64,000 nucleotides of DNA from Paraburkholderia sp. BL25I1N1 (GTDB lineage Bacteria > Pseudomonadota > Gammaproteobacteria > Burkholderiales > Burkholderiaceae). Every line of letters starts with the position of its first letter. Within the stretch, counting starts at the first letter, position 1. This document shows positions 1 through 8,097 of the stretch, piece by piece. Location of the stretch: assembly GCF_003002025.1 (NCBI RefSeq), contig NZ_PVZB01000001.1:248001-312000 (forward strand), read 5' to 3'. The notes under the pieces were generated by a model. It worked only from the letters and a program-made list of their open reading frames with translations, made no database searches and was not told the origin of the DNA. A program made the translations under genes and the position numbers.

Positions 1-445
1 GCGGCGTGCTCTGCCTGAAGTGTGCGAGTTGCGCCATCGCGATGATGATCGCCAGTCCGTTGACGAAGCCGAGCATCACCGGATGCGGGACCATACGGAT
101 CAGTTTGCCGAGCCGCAGAGCACCGAACAGGACCATCAAGATGCCGCTCAGGATCACGGTGGCAAGAAGATATTGCGCGCCGTGTTGCACGACGAGCGCC
201 ACGATGACCACCGCCATCGAACCGGCGGCTCCGGAAATCATGCCAGGTCGTCCGCCGAATAACGCCGTGATGGCGCAGATGAAGAAGGCGCCGTACAGCC
301 CCATCAACGGATTGAGATGGGCGACCAGCGCGAAGGCGATGCATTCCGGCACCAGCGCGAACGACGAGGTCAGTCCTGCGAGGACATTGCTTTTGATGCC
401 TGGCAGCGTGGCGAGCCAGCCATGAGTGGGACGAGCGGTGTTCAT
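1..445 (-). CDS. SulP family inorganic anion transporter, N-terminal part (cut by window edge)
   Basis: Reading the minus strand from an ATG at 445 gives an open frame that runs off the left edge, about 148 residues. It has no stop inside the window. The protein starts with a short cytoplasmic segment ([15 protein letters not shown]) and then several hydrophobic helices. Segments such as [19 protein letters not shown] and [18 protein letters not shown] match the first helices of the SulP/SLC26 family, where the proline in the VPE segment and the SGAAGSM segment are characteristic. SulP proteins are inner-membrane anion transporters (sulfate, bicarbonate or dicarboxylates); the substrate cannot be told from this part. 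No strong ribosome site precedes the start. Whether a C-terminal STAS domain or a carbonic anhydrase fusion exists lies outside the window. Confidence 0.85.
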   Translation of the reverse strand, partial: MNTARPTHGWLATLPGIKSNVLAGLTSSFALVPECIAFALVAHLNPLMGLYGAFFICAITALFGGRPGMISGAAGSMAVVIVALVVQHGAQYLLATVILSGILMVLFGALRLGKLIRMVPHPVMLGFVNGLAIIIAMAQLAHFRQSTP

Positions 446-691
446 CTTCAACGAGGTGGGAAGTGCGGACTGACGGCGTGCATGCAAGCGAGACGCGCGT
501 CCGCAGACAGGGTGTCCCGGCCTGGGGCGCCGCGGTGGCCGGGCAAGATTGCAAAAAGCGCGGATTTTACAGCAGTGCGGTCTGGATGACCGGGAGGCGA
601 ATTACGCGGCGGCAGCTTCCGCTCCGCGCGAGTTAGAGATGCCAGACAGCCGGCGAGGCGGCTGTCTGGCAGTGCGTGTGGACGCTCACGT

Positions 692-1282
692 TCAGATCAT
701 CAGACGCGAAACCTTGGTGCCTTCGAGCGATACGCCGGCCATCAGTCCGCCGTTCGTCAGCACAAAGGCTTCGACCGGGCTGGTGGCGGTAGAGGTATCG
801 ACCGCGCCGTTCGCGCCGATCTTCAGCAAAGCGACGGTGGCGTCCGCACCGGCTGCCCAGCCCTGGCTGCTCGTGAATTTGTCGAGTGCTTCTTGCGTCA
901 TGAATAGGAAGATCAGTGCCTTGGACTGCGCTCCGATCTGCAAACCGAACGAGCCCGCAACGGTGCTGTAGTAACCCGCCGTGCGGCCACCCACGCGCAA
1001 TGCGCCTTCGCCGTATTGGCCGCCGACCCAGAAGCCCGCCGAAATGACGTTCGGGAACACCAGAACGCCGCGCGCCTTGGCCACCAGTTCACGTGAGCCT
1101 GTGACGTTCTCATAGAGACGCGACAGCGTGGAATCGACCCCGGCATTGATGCTGTCCCGTTTGCCGGCGTTGGCCGAAGGCGATGCGCTCGAGGACGGCG
1201 ACGTGGTCGTGCAGCCGGCAAGGCCGAGTCCGGCGGTGGCGAGCGCGGCGCTGGTCGTCATGATGAATTGTCGTCTACGCAT
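692..1282 (-). CDS. SYLF/YSC84-domain lipoprotein
   Basis: A 196-residue protein with an N-terminal export signal (MRRRQFIMTT, then a hydrophobic stretch) ending in a lipobox LAGC, so Cys24 is the likely lipidated residue. A Ser-rich linker follows, then a SYLF (YSC84-like, lipid-binding) domain covering about residues 45-196, recognisable from KARGVLVFPNVISAGFWVGG, the GxxGEGALR segment and the LTNGGLMAGVSLEG end. Burkholderia homologues are abundant lipoproteins of unknown physiological role, presumably envelope-associated. The start is supported by AAAGGAAAA just upstream of the ATG. It stands alone, with about 245 bp to the SulP gene downstream and about 210 bp to the oxidase gene upstream. 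Confidence 0.88.
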   Translation of the reverse strand: MRRRQFIMTTSAALATAGLGLAGCTTTSPSSSASPSANAGKRDSINAGVDSTLSRLYENVTGSRELVAKARGVLVFPNVISAGFWVGGQYGEGALRVGGRTAGYYSTVAGSFGLQIGAQSKALIFLFMTQEALDKFTSSQGWAAGADATVALLKIGANGAVDTSTATSPVEAFVLTNGGLMAGVSLEGTKVSRLMI

Positions 1283-1494
1283 GATTGTTTTCCTTTTGCG
1301 TTATTGGTGTTATGAAAGCGGCGTTGTTCGTTTACGTTCAGGCGGTAAGGGCGTGACGCCGACAAGCCCGTACGGTGATTGCTAACCAGCACATAGCGTG
1401 CCCGACCCCGCGGTGCGCGTGTTCAGTATTGGGTGCGGCGCGCGTGGGCGGGCCACGCGCGAATTGCCGTCGGCCGTCGCCCGCCTGCTCACTG

Positions 1495-2883
1495 CTACAC
1501 CGACGGCCGGATGTTCTGGTTGTGACGGAACAGGTTGCGTGGATCGTAGCGGTTTTTTACAGCGACGAGGCGTTCGTAGTTCGGCCCGTACGCGTCGGCG
1601 ACGCGTCCGCCTTCCTCTTCCGTCATGAAGTTGACGTAGACGCTGCCCAGCGCGAACGGCGCGGCGGCATCGAAAAATGCGCGGGCCCAGCCTACGCAGC
1701 GCTCGTCATCGCTCGCATCGTCCCAGCGGCCGTGCACGTTCATCGCGTACACCGTGTCGCGGCTCGAATAGGCGGTGGCTTCGACCGGCACGCTCCGGGT
1801 CTGCTCGCCGATCTGCCCGAAGAAAATCTCGCATTGCGGCGTCGGCAGGTTATCGATCGCGTTGAGCAGCGCGTCGATGAGGCCATCCGGAATGTCGACC
1901 AGATTGTGCGATTTCCAGTAGTTGCGCGCGCCCGGCGTGAGCAGCGGGTCGAACGCCTGTTGCCACATGGCATACGGCATCGGGCCGAGATGTTCGCCGA
2001 GCGGCGTTCCGAAAGCGCGTACGAATTCCACCGTGGACGGACCGCTTTCGACAGCGCCGGTATAGCACATTGCGAAGACGATCACCGGCTTGCCGTGGAC
2101 TTCGGGCGGCAGAAACGGCAATGGCGGCGCGAGCCGCAGTACGGCCCACACGCTCAGTTCCTTCGGCATCGCGGATTGCGCCGCGCGGTATTTGAGCAGG
2201 GCGTCCCTTGCCTGCTCGATCGGCAGGACCACGAGGCCGCCGTAGACCAGCGGACCGACCGGATGCAGGACGAACTCGAAGCGCGTGACGACGCCGAAAT
2301 TACCGCCGCCGCCGCGAATCGCCCAGAACAGGTCTTCGTGCGAATCGGCGCTTGCGTGGACCAGTTCGCCTTCGGCGGTGACGACGTCGGCCGACACCAG
2401 ATTGTCCACGGTCATGCCATATCTGCGGCTCAGCCAGCCGAAGCCGCCGCCGAGCGTCAGGCCCGCGACGCCGGTGGTCGAGTTGATGCCAAGCGGCGTG
2501 GCGAGCCCGAAGGCCTGCGCTTCATGGTCAAAATCGCGCAGCGTCGCGCCCGGTTCGACATACGCGCGACGCGCCGCGGGATCGATCTGCACCGATTTCA
2601 TCCGCGACAGGTCGAGCACGACTCCGTCGTTGCACAATGCGCTGCCGCCGATGTTGTGGCCGCCGCCGCGAATCGCGAGCGGCAGGCCGTTCTCGCGCGC
2701 GAAGGCCACGCCCTGGCGCACGTCGGCAACGCCCGCGCAACGCAGGATGATCGCCGGATGCCGGTCGATCATCGCGTTCCAGATGCTGCGTGCTTCGTCG
2801 AAGGTCGCGTCGCCGGGTAACAGAACCTGACCGCGCATGGCGGTTTTCAGTTCGTCGACGGCGCTGCTGGACACATTAACCAT
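1495..2883 (-). CDS. FAD-linked oxidase, berberine-bridge (BBE) type
   Basis: 462 residues, full length for the family. The FAD-binding PCMH domain occupies roughly residues 35-215. RGGGHNIGG (His76) is the motif where FAD is attached covalently through an 8-alpha-histidyl bond, and GVAGLTLGGGFG follows. The second attachment Cys of bicovalent enzymes is absent (the position reads GINSTTG), so a single covalent link is expected. The C-terminal BBE segment ends with YGPNYERLVAVKNRYDPRNLFRHNQNI, the usual closing motif that packs on the flavin. Relatives oxidise sugars, alcohols or alkaloid-like substrates with O2; the substrate here is unknown. No signal peptide, so probably cytoplasmic. It is monocistronic on the minus strand. 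Confidence 0.88.
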   Translation of the reverse strand: MVNVSSSAVDELKTAMRGQVLLPGDATFDEARSIWNAMIDRHPAIILRCAGVADVRQGVAFARENGLPLAIRGGGHNIGGSALCNDGVVLDLSRMKSVQIDPAARRAYVEPGATLRDFDHEAQAFGLATPLGINSTTGVAGLTLGGGFGWLSRRYGMTVDNLVSADVVTAEGELVHASADSHEDLFWAIRGGGGNFGVVTRFEFVLHPVGPLVYGGLVVLPIEQARDALLKYRAAQSAMPKELSVWAVLRLAPPLPFLPPEVHGKPVIVFAMCYTGAVESGPSTVEFVRAFGTPLGEHLGPMPYAMWQQAFDPLLTPGARNYWKSHNLVDIPDGLIDALLNAIDNLPTPQCEIFFGQIGEQTRSVPVEATAYSSRDTVYAMNVHGRWDDASDDERCVGWARAFFDAAAPFALGSVYVNFMTEEEGGRVADAYGPNYERLVAVKNRYDPRNLFRHNQNIRPSV

Positions 2884-3236
2884 GGCTCAATCTCCTGAGA
2901 TAGTGGGAGAGATTCGCAGAACACTATTCAGCTGACCAAAGCAAATTGGAAGTGTCCTGAAGGCTTGTTTGCGTCCAGTAAACGAGCCTGCCTTCTGAAG
3001 TCAAACGAAGGTAAACCCGCGTTTTTTTACCGATTGAGTGCGCGGGCTGGCGCGGCAAGCTTGCGGGAGCCTTGACGGTGGCGAAGACCCGCCCGGTGCC
3101 ACGGATGGTGGAAATGCTTCGGACAAAGATACTGCGGGAATGTGTTGGGTGCGCCGCTGCGTGGTGGGTGCGCAGCGACACTTCCCGGTCCGGCTCGCTC
3201 GCGCGTGGGAGCGCGAGCGAGTGTTCAGCAGATCGC
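2884..3236. other. Intergenic stretch, 353 bp
   Basis: Lies between the FAD oxidase start and the SDR stop, both on the minus strand, so it should contain the oxidase promoter. The two overlapping minus-strand open frames here have no plausible ribosome site or family resemblance and I do not call them. I see no clear hairpin, repeat or operator. Confidence 0.5.
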
Positions 3237-3998
3237 CTAGCTCTTTACGAGGCCGCCGTCGACGATCAGATTCTGGCCGGTCACCGCGCGTGACCATGGC
3301 GACAGGAAGAACAAAACCGCATCCGCGAATTCTTCCGGCGTCGTGACGCGGCGCACTGGCGTGGAGCTCGCGATCAGGTCGAAGACGAATTCCGGCGTGG
3401 CCGCGCTCGCGTCGGTGGTGCGCAGCAGTCCGCCCGACACCATGTTCACCGTGATGCCGTCCGGACCGAGGTCGTGCGCAGCGGTGCGCGTGAGCGACAA
3501 CAGCGCCGCCTTGGCCGCCGTGTAGTCGTGATAGGGAACGACGGGGTTCTGAAACAGATTGGTGCCCACGTTGACGATGCGGCCGAACCCACGCGAACGC
3601 ATGCCGGTAACGGCCGCCTGAATCGTGTTGAGCGCGCCTTTGAGCGAGCCGTCGAGTTGCTGCTGGAAACGCGCCCAGGCGATGGAATCGATTTTCGGGC
3701 GAGCATCGCCATCGAACCGGAAGTCGGCCAGCGCGTTGTTGACCACCGACACGATGGGTTGGCCGGTTTGCAACTGCGCTTTGTCAAACAGGCGCGCGAC
3801 GGCGGCCGCGTCCGTGACGTCCGCTCGAAGTGGCAGCACCCGATTGCCGAATTCCTCTTTCAGTGCGAGCGCCGATGTTTCGCTGTTGCGATAGTTGACG
3901 ACCACACTCGCACCTTCGCGCAGCAGTGCGCGCGTGATCGCCGCGCCGAGTCCGCGAGCGCCCCCCGTAACCAGCACCCATTGTTCGGATAGAAGCAT
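3237..3998 (-). CDS. SDR family oxidoreductase (3-oxoacyl-ACP reductase-like)
   Basis: 253 residues from an ATG at 3998, which is preceded by AACAGGAAAAAG; the open frame extends 69 codons further upstream but without a good start. The Rossmann cofactor motif is VTGGARGLG near the N terminus, and NYRN after beta-2 suggests NADP(H). The active-site line is YTAAK. The residue thirteen positions before the Tyr, normally Ser, reads Thr (VGTNLF), and the usual NNAG motif is altered to VNNALAD. The C-terminal GQNLIVDGG is typical. Classical SDRs reduce or oxidise carbonyl/hydroxyl groups in the cytoplasm; the substrate is not predictable. The Ser-to-Thr change may lower or alter activity. Confidence 0.87.
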   Translation of the reverse strand: MLLSEQWVLVTGGARGLGAAITRALLREGASVVVNYRNSETSALALKEEFGNRVLPLRADVTDAAAVARLFDKAQLQTGQPIVSVVNNALADFRFDGDARPKIDSIAWARFQQQLDGSLKGALNTIQAAVTGMRSRGFGRIVNVGTNLFQNPVVPYHDYTAAKAALLSLTRTAAHDLGPDGITVNMVSGGLLRTTDASAATPEFVFDLIASSTPVRRVTTPEEFADAVLFFLSPWSRAVTGQNLIVDGGLVKS

Positions 3999-4809
3999 CT
4001 TTTTCCTGTTATCGATGGAGTTGCGATGCTCGTATTGTCGCCCGAATCGGAATTCGCATCCGGTCCGTGCGATGGCGCATATATCGCTAACGAATTCATA
4101 AAGGGAGTGGTCGTGAGTTTGCGAGGCAGTCGGAATGCGCTGCGGGCCGAATGTTTTATACCGCGAGCAGGGCGGCTGGTCCGATGACGGACTGCTTTTA
4201 TTCACGCGACGGCCTTATGCGTTGTCGAAGCGCGGGGGCGATCATGGCGCTGGGCAAATAGTACGAGTTGCGCCGTCTGTGTGATTGCACTCACTCCTGC
4301 ATGGGCAACTTCTGTTTTGTGTTCGGATGCACACGTATGTGAAGCATTCGAACCATGGTTGCATGGTTAGTCTGATCACGCGGATTAAAGAAAACGTAAA
4401 AAAATAATAGTTTGTACTGCGTATCTATGGACGGTAACTCTCTCCTATTTATAAAGCTGGCAATTGACGATCTCTGACAGTTCAGCTGCGCAATTCATCG
4501 TAAAAACCGTGGCGATATCGCACTGCGTGGGGTAACGCACGGTCGCTGAATGGCTCTGCGCATAACTTCAACGTCCATCAGGCCCAGCTGTGCGTTTTCA
4601 AAACCGGGGTTCGCGCACAGCCAGTTGTCCTCTCTCGAATCACGTTGAATCGGACCGGGGTTTTCCGTGCGAGAGATGCCGAAAGTCATGTGGTTTTAGC
4701 GTGACGCGAGGCGGTGACGACCGGGCGTTGAGGTTTCATTTTTAACAGTGAACAGAGATTCGCTTGTTACCAGGGCCGGTCGCTAAAAGCATATAGTTAG
4801 GAGAATGAA
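3999..4809. other. Intergenic stretch, 811 bp, upstream of the Gly-rich repeat gene
   Basis: A divergent intergenic region between the SDR gene (minus) and the Gly-rich gene (plus). The part around 4380-4450 is noticeably A/T-rich (runs of A after AAAGAAAACGT, then CTATTTATAAAG) compared with the flanking DNA and may hold promoters. An open frame on minus at 4495-4689 (64 codons) lacks a ribosome site and family resemblance and is not called. No riboswitch or tRNA was recognised. Confidence 0.45.
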
Positions 4810-7290
4810 ATGAAAAAGCAAAACGGGGACGCACTGGTGCTGGGGACGCGCCGGGCGGTATTCGCAGTTGCTGTGAGTCTGTATGCGGCGATGGCGGGTG
4901 CGCAAACTGATCCGTCCGCGTCGGCCGCGCCGTCGGTCAGTTCGAACGTGATGATGTTGGCGCAGGCGTTGCCGGATGATTGTGCGGGCACGCCCGGCTG
5001 CATCCGGCAAAGCAGAAGCCTCGTGATGCCTGGTGGAAGTGGCTTCGCCGCGGGTGGGGTGGGGGCGGTAGCGGCCGGGGGCACGCAAAGCGGCGGCGGG
5101 ACTTCGTCGACCGGGACGGCTACTGCGGGCAATAGCGGCGGGAGTGGTTCGGGCTCGTCGGGACTGGGTTCCGGGAGTACAGGGAGCGGCAGTGGTAACG
5201 GCGGAACCGGCACCGGCGCCGGAGGTGATGGCGGTAACGGCGGCGGCACCGGCGGCACCGGAGGCACCGGCGGGGATGGCGGTGACGGCGGCAGTGGAGG
5301 TGACGGTGGCGACGGTGGCGACGGCGGCCACGGTCATGGGCACCACGGTCATCATGGCCACCACGGCGATGGCGGTCATCATGGTGACGGCGGCCATGGC
5401 CACGGCCATGGCGGCGACGGTGATGGAGACGGCGGCCATGGTGATGGTGGTCACGGCGACGGTGGCCATGGTCATGGAGATGGTGGTCACGGCGACGGTG
5501 GCCATGGCCATGGCGATGGCGGTCACGGAGATGGCGGTCATGGTCACGGTGACGGCGGCCATGGTGAAGGCGGCCACGGTGACGGTGGCCATGGCGATGG
5601 TGGCCATGGTGACGGCGGTCATGGTGAAGGCGGTCACGGTGACGGTGGCCATGGTGACGGCGGTCATGGTGACGGTGGCCATGGCGATGGTGGCCATGGT
5701 GACGGTGGCCATGGTGAAGGCGGTCATGGTGACGGTGGCCATGGCGATGGTGGCCATGGCGATGGTGGCCATGGTGAAGGCGGTCATGGTGACGGTGGCC
5801 ATGGTGACGGCGGTCATGGTGAAGGCGGTCATGGCGACGGCGGCCACGGAGATGGCGGTCATGGCGACGGCGGCCATGGAGATGGCGGTCATGGCAACGG
5901 CGGTCATGGTGAAGGCGGTCACGGCGATGGCGGTCATGGCGACGGTGGCCATGGAGAAGGCGGCCACGGAGATGGTGGCCATGGAGAAGGCGGCCACGGA
6001 GATGGCGGCCATGGCGACGGCGGCCACGGAGATGGCGGTCATGGCGACGGTGGCCATGGCGACGGCGCTCACGGTGAAGGTGGTCATGGAGACGGCGCTC
6101 ACGGCGATGGCGGCAAGGGCGGGAACGGTCATGGTGACGGCGGTCATGGCAACGGTGGCCATGGAGAAGGCGGTCACGGTGACGGCGGCAATAGCGGAAA
6201 CGGTCCTGGCGCGGGCGGTCCCGGCAATGGTGGTCACGGCGACGGTGGTCACGGCGACGGCGGCAAGGGCGGAAGCGGTGCCGGCGTAGGTGGGTCGGGC
6301 AATGGCGGTCCCGGCGCAGGCGGCCCGGGCAATGGCGGCAAAGGCGGCGGCGGTCCCGGCGCGGGTGGCTCGGGCAACGGCGGTCCCGGCGCAGGAAGCC
6401 CCGGCAACGGCGGCAACGGTGGCTCCGGCAACGGCGGCAAAGGCGGCGGCGGTGCCGGCGCGGGTGGCTCGGGCAACGGTGGTCCTGGCGCAGGCGGCCC
6501 CGGCAACGGTGGCAACGGTGGCTCCGGCAATGGCGGCAAAGGCGGCGGCGGTCCCGGCGCGGGTGGCTCGGGCAACGGTGGTCCTGGCGCAGGCGGCCCG
6601 GGCAATGGCGGCAACGGTGGCTCCGGTAACGGTGGCAAAGGCGGCGGCGGTCCTGGCGCAGGTGGCTCAGGCAACGGTGGTCCGGGCAACGGCGGCAACG
6701 GTGGCTCCGGCAACGGCGGTAAGGGCGGCGGTGGTACTGGCGCGGGTGGCTCGGGCAACGGCGGTCCTGGCGCAGGCGGCCCAGGCAACGGCGGTAACGG
6801 TGGCTCCGGCAACGGCGGCAAAGGCGGCGGTGGTCCTGGCGCAGGTGGCCCGGGCAACGGTGGTCCTGGCGCAGGCGGTCCAGGCAACGGCGGCAAGGGC
6901 GGCAGCGGTCCCGGCGCGGGCGGCCCCGGTAATGGCGGCAACGGCGGTCCCGGCGCGGGCGGCCCCGGCAATGGCGGCAACGGCGGTCCAGGTAACGGCG
7001 GCAAGGGCAACGGTGGTCCTGGCGCAGGTGGCCCCGGCAACGGCGGCCCCGGCGCAGGCGGCCCAGGCAACGGCGGCAACGGCGGTCCCGGCGCAGGTGG
7101 CCACGGTCACGGCGGCGACGGCGGCAAGGGCGGAAATGGCCCCGGCGCGGGCAACGGAGGCCAAGGCCATGGTGGCGGCTTCGGCGGCGGCTTTGGCTCA
7201 GGCCACGGCGGCGGCTTCGGCGGCGGCTTTGGAGGCCACGGCGGCGGCTACGGCGGTGGCGGCGGAGGCCACGGCGGCGGCAACCACTAA
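4810..7290 (+). CDS. Secreted Gly-rich protein with His-Gly-Asp/Glu tandem repeats
   Basis: 826 residues. The ATG at 4810 is preceded by AGGAGA at good spacing. A signal peptide is evident (MKKQN..., hydrophobic core, AMAGAQ), followed by about 50 ordinary residues containing two Cys in DDCAGTPGC. The rest is repeats. About residues 80-170 are Gly/Ser/Thr/Asp-rich. About 172-455 consist of the 5-residue unit [10 protein letters not shown] repeated dozens of times (His and Asp/Glu on a Gly backbone). About 460-770 consist of [12 protein letters not shown] and KGG units forming a longer period of about 30 residues. The last 50 residues are Gly/Phe/Tyr-rich ([19 protein letters not shown]). No family is recognised. 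The composition suggests a surface or matrix protein able to bind divalent metal through His/Asp/Glu. Function is unknown; repeat number is likely unstable. Confidence 0.8.
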   Translation: MKKQNGDALVLGTRRAVFAVAVSLYAAMAGAQTDPSASAAPSVSSNVMMLAQALPDDCAGTPGCIRQSRSLVMPGGSGFAAGGVGAVAAGGTQSGGGTSSTGTATAGNSGGSGSGSSGLGSGSTGSGSGNGGTGTGAGGDGGNGGGTGGTGGTGGDGGDGGSGGDGGDGGDGGHGHGHHGHHGHHGDGGHHGDGGHGHGHGGDGDGDGGHGDGGHGDGGHGHGDGGHGDGGHGHGDGGHGDGGHGHGDGGHGEGGHGDGGHGDGGHGDGGHGEGGHGDGGHGDGGHGDGGHGDGGHGDGGHGEGGHGDGGHGDGGHGDGGHGEGGHGDGGHGDGGHGEGGHGDGGHGDGGHGDGGHGDGGHGNGGHGEGGHGDGGHGDGGHGEGGHGDGGHGEGGHGDGGHGDGGHGDGGHGDGGHGDGAHGEGGHGDGAHGDGGKGGNGHGDGGHGNGGHGEGGHGDGGNSGNGPGAGGPGNGGHGDGGHGDGGKGGSGAGVGGSGNGGPGAGGPGNGGKGGGGPGAGGSGNGGPGAGSPGNGGNGGSGNGGKGGGGAGAGGSGNGGPGAGGPGNGGNGGSGNGGKGGGGPGAGGSGNGGPGAGGPGNGGNGGSGNGGKGGGGPGAGGSGNGGPGNGGNGGSGNGGKGGGGTGAGGSGNGGPGAGGPGNGGNGGSGNGGKGGGGPGAGGPGNGGPGAGGPGNGGKGGSGPGAGGPGNGGNGGPGAGGPGNGGNGGPGNGGKGNGGPGAGGPGNGGPGAGGPGNGGNGGPGAGGHGHGGDGGKGGNGPGAGNGGQGHGGGFGGGFGSGHGGGFGGGFGGHGGGYGGGGGGHGGGNH
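5326..6190 (+). repeat. Array of 15-bp units encoding [10 protein letters not shown]
   Basis: Within the Gly-rich gene, near-perfect 15-bp coding units alternate synonymous forms (GGCGGTCATGGTGAC, GGTGGCCATGGCGAT and similar), often in 30- or 45-bp higher-order blocks. The first 60 bp are a His-dense variant ([12 protein letters not shown]). Such arrays are prone to slippage and to assembly collapse. Confidence 0.85.
6290..7085 (+). repeat. Longer-period Gly/Pro/Asn/Ala repeats
   Basis: Second repeat block of the Gly-rich gene. The unit reads roughly [31 protein letters not shown] and recurs about five times with small deletions and synonymous changes. It begins after the His-rich array and ends before the Gly/Phe/Tyr-rich C terminus. 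Confidence 0.75.
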
Positions 7291-7314
7291 CGGAGCGACG
7301 TTCCTTCATCGCAC

Positions 7315-7336
7315 GGAGGCCGGGAGACCGGCCTCC
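7315..7336 (+). terminator. Terminator-like hairpin without U-tract
   Basis: GGAGGCCGG-GAGA-CCGGCCTCC is a perfect 9-bp stem with a 4-base loop, 25 bases after the Gly-rich stop codon. A second, imperfect stem (GAGCGAACGA / TCGTCCGCTC, 7357-7382) follows. Neither has a T run, so the role as terminator is inferred from position. Confidence 0.45.
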
Positions 7337-7437
7337 CTACCGATGCCAAACGGGGCGAGCGAACGACCATCGTCCGCTCGCTCCCATCTTCATCCTCGGC
7401 AAACTAATCGCTCAAAAAACCAGTACGAAATCCCGCG

Positions 7438-8097
7438 TCACACCACTTCAATCACCCTCTCCTGCACCACCAGAAAAACCTTCTCCCCAGCGACACGACC
7501 GTCCTCTCGCGTCCCTCCAGTAAAGCTCCCGAACGCAGGCAACACGCCGCCCGCCCTCCCGAACCGGAAACACGGAACCCGTACCGAATCGTTGCGCGTC
7601 GCTATCCGATACACCGGATGCACATGCCCCGCGAGCGCATACGCACCTTCAACCTGCTGCGGGTAATGACACAGCGCCCACGGCCCGACACGCCAGGGCT
7701 CCTGAACATACTCGACGTCGAGCGTCGCCGGTAGCGCGCCCGCATGGCGGTCGTGATTGCCTTCGACCAGCACGACCCGCAACCGCGCATGCCGCGCGCG
7801 CCAGACGTGCAATGCGTCGAGTGTCTCGGCGGCGTGCGCCTCGCGCGCATGCAGCAGGTCGCCGAGAAACACCAGCATGGCCGGTTCGAACTCGGCGATC
7901 AGAATATCCAGCCGCATCAGGTTGTCGGCGGTTGAACCGATCGGCACCGGAACGCCGCGTGCGCGAAACACGGCGTCCTTGCCGAAATGCGCATCGGCGA
8001 CGAACAGACAACGCAGCACCGGATCGAACGCCGCGCGCAAGCTCGACAGCACGAGAGGATGCCCGGCAATCTCCACTGCCAACGAAGCTGGCCTCAT
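7438..8097 (-). CDS. pdeM: Ligase-associated DNA damage response endonuclease PdeM
   Basis: 219 residues, a calcineurin-like metallophosphoesterase. Metal-binding blocks appear in order: VADAHFGKD (Asp, His), LGDLLHAR (Gly-Asp), VEGNHDRH (Gly-Asn-His-Asp) and late GHVHP (His-x-His). Length and motif order match PdeM, a nuclease/phosphoesterase normally encoded with an Lhr-like helicase, an ATP-dependent DNA ligase and an MBL-fold exonuclease. Its start overlaps the stop of the helicase gene by 4 bases (ATGA type), so the two are translationally coupled. It acts in the cytoplasm on DNA, presumably in end-processing; its exact role is not settled in the literature I know. Confidence 0.88.
   Translation of the reverse strand: MRPASLAVEIAGHPLVLSSLRAAFDPVLRCLFVADAHFGKDAVFRARGVPVPIGSTADNLMRLDILIAEFEPAMLVFLGDLLHAREAHAAETLDALHVWRARHARLRVVLVEGNHDRHAGALPATLDVEYVQEPWRVGPWALCHYPQQVEGAYALAGHVHPVYRIATRNDSVRVPCFRFGRAGGVLPAFGSFTGGTREDGRVAGEKVFLVVQERVIEVV

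Noticed and set aside
1375..2820. 481-codon plus-strand open frame opposite the FAD oxidase
   Set aside because: Shadow of a GC-rich gene: Arg/Ala/Val-rich, no family pattern; the minus frame has complete FAD-binding and BBE motifs.
4495..4689. 64-codon minus-strand open frame upstream of the Gly-rich gene
   Set aside because: No ribosome site and no recognisable protein features.
5326..6190. CRISPR-like tandem array
   Set aside because: The units are contiguous coding repeats without distinct spacers and keep the reading frame.
5120..7309. Very long antisense open frames over the Gly-rich gene (729 and 489 codons on minus, others on plus)
   Set aside because: They arise because the repeat unit lacks stop codons in every frame. 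Only the frame at 4810-7290 has a ribosome site and signal peptide.
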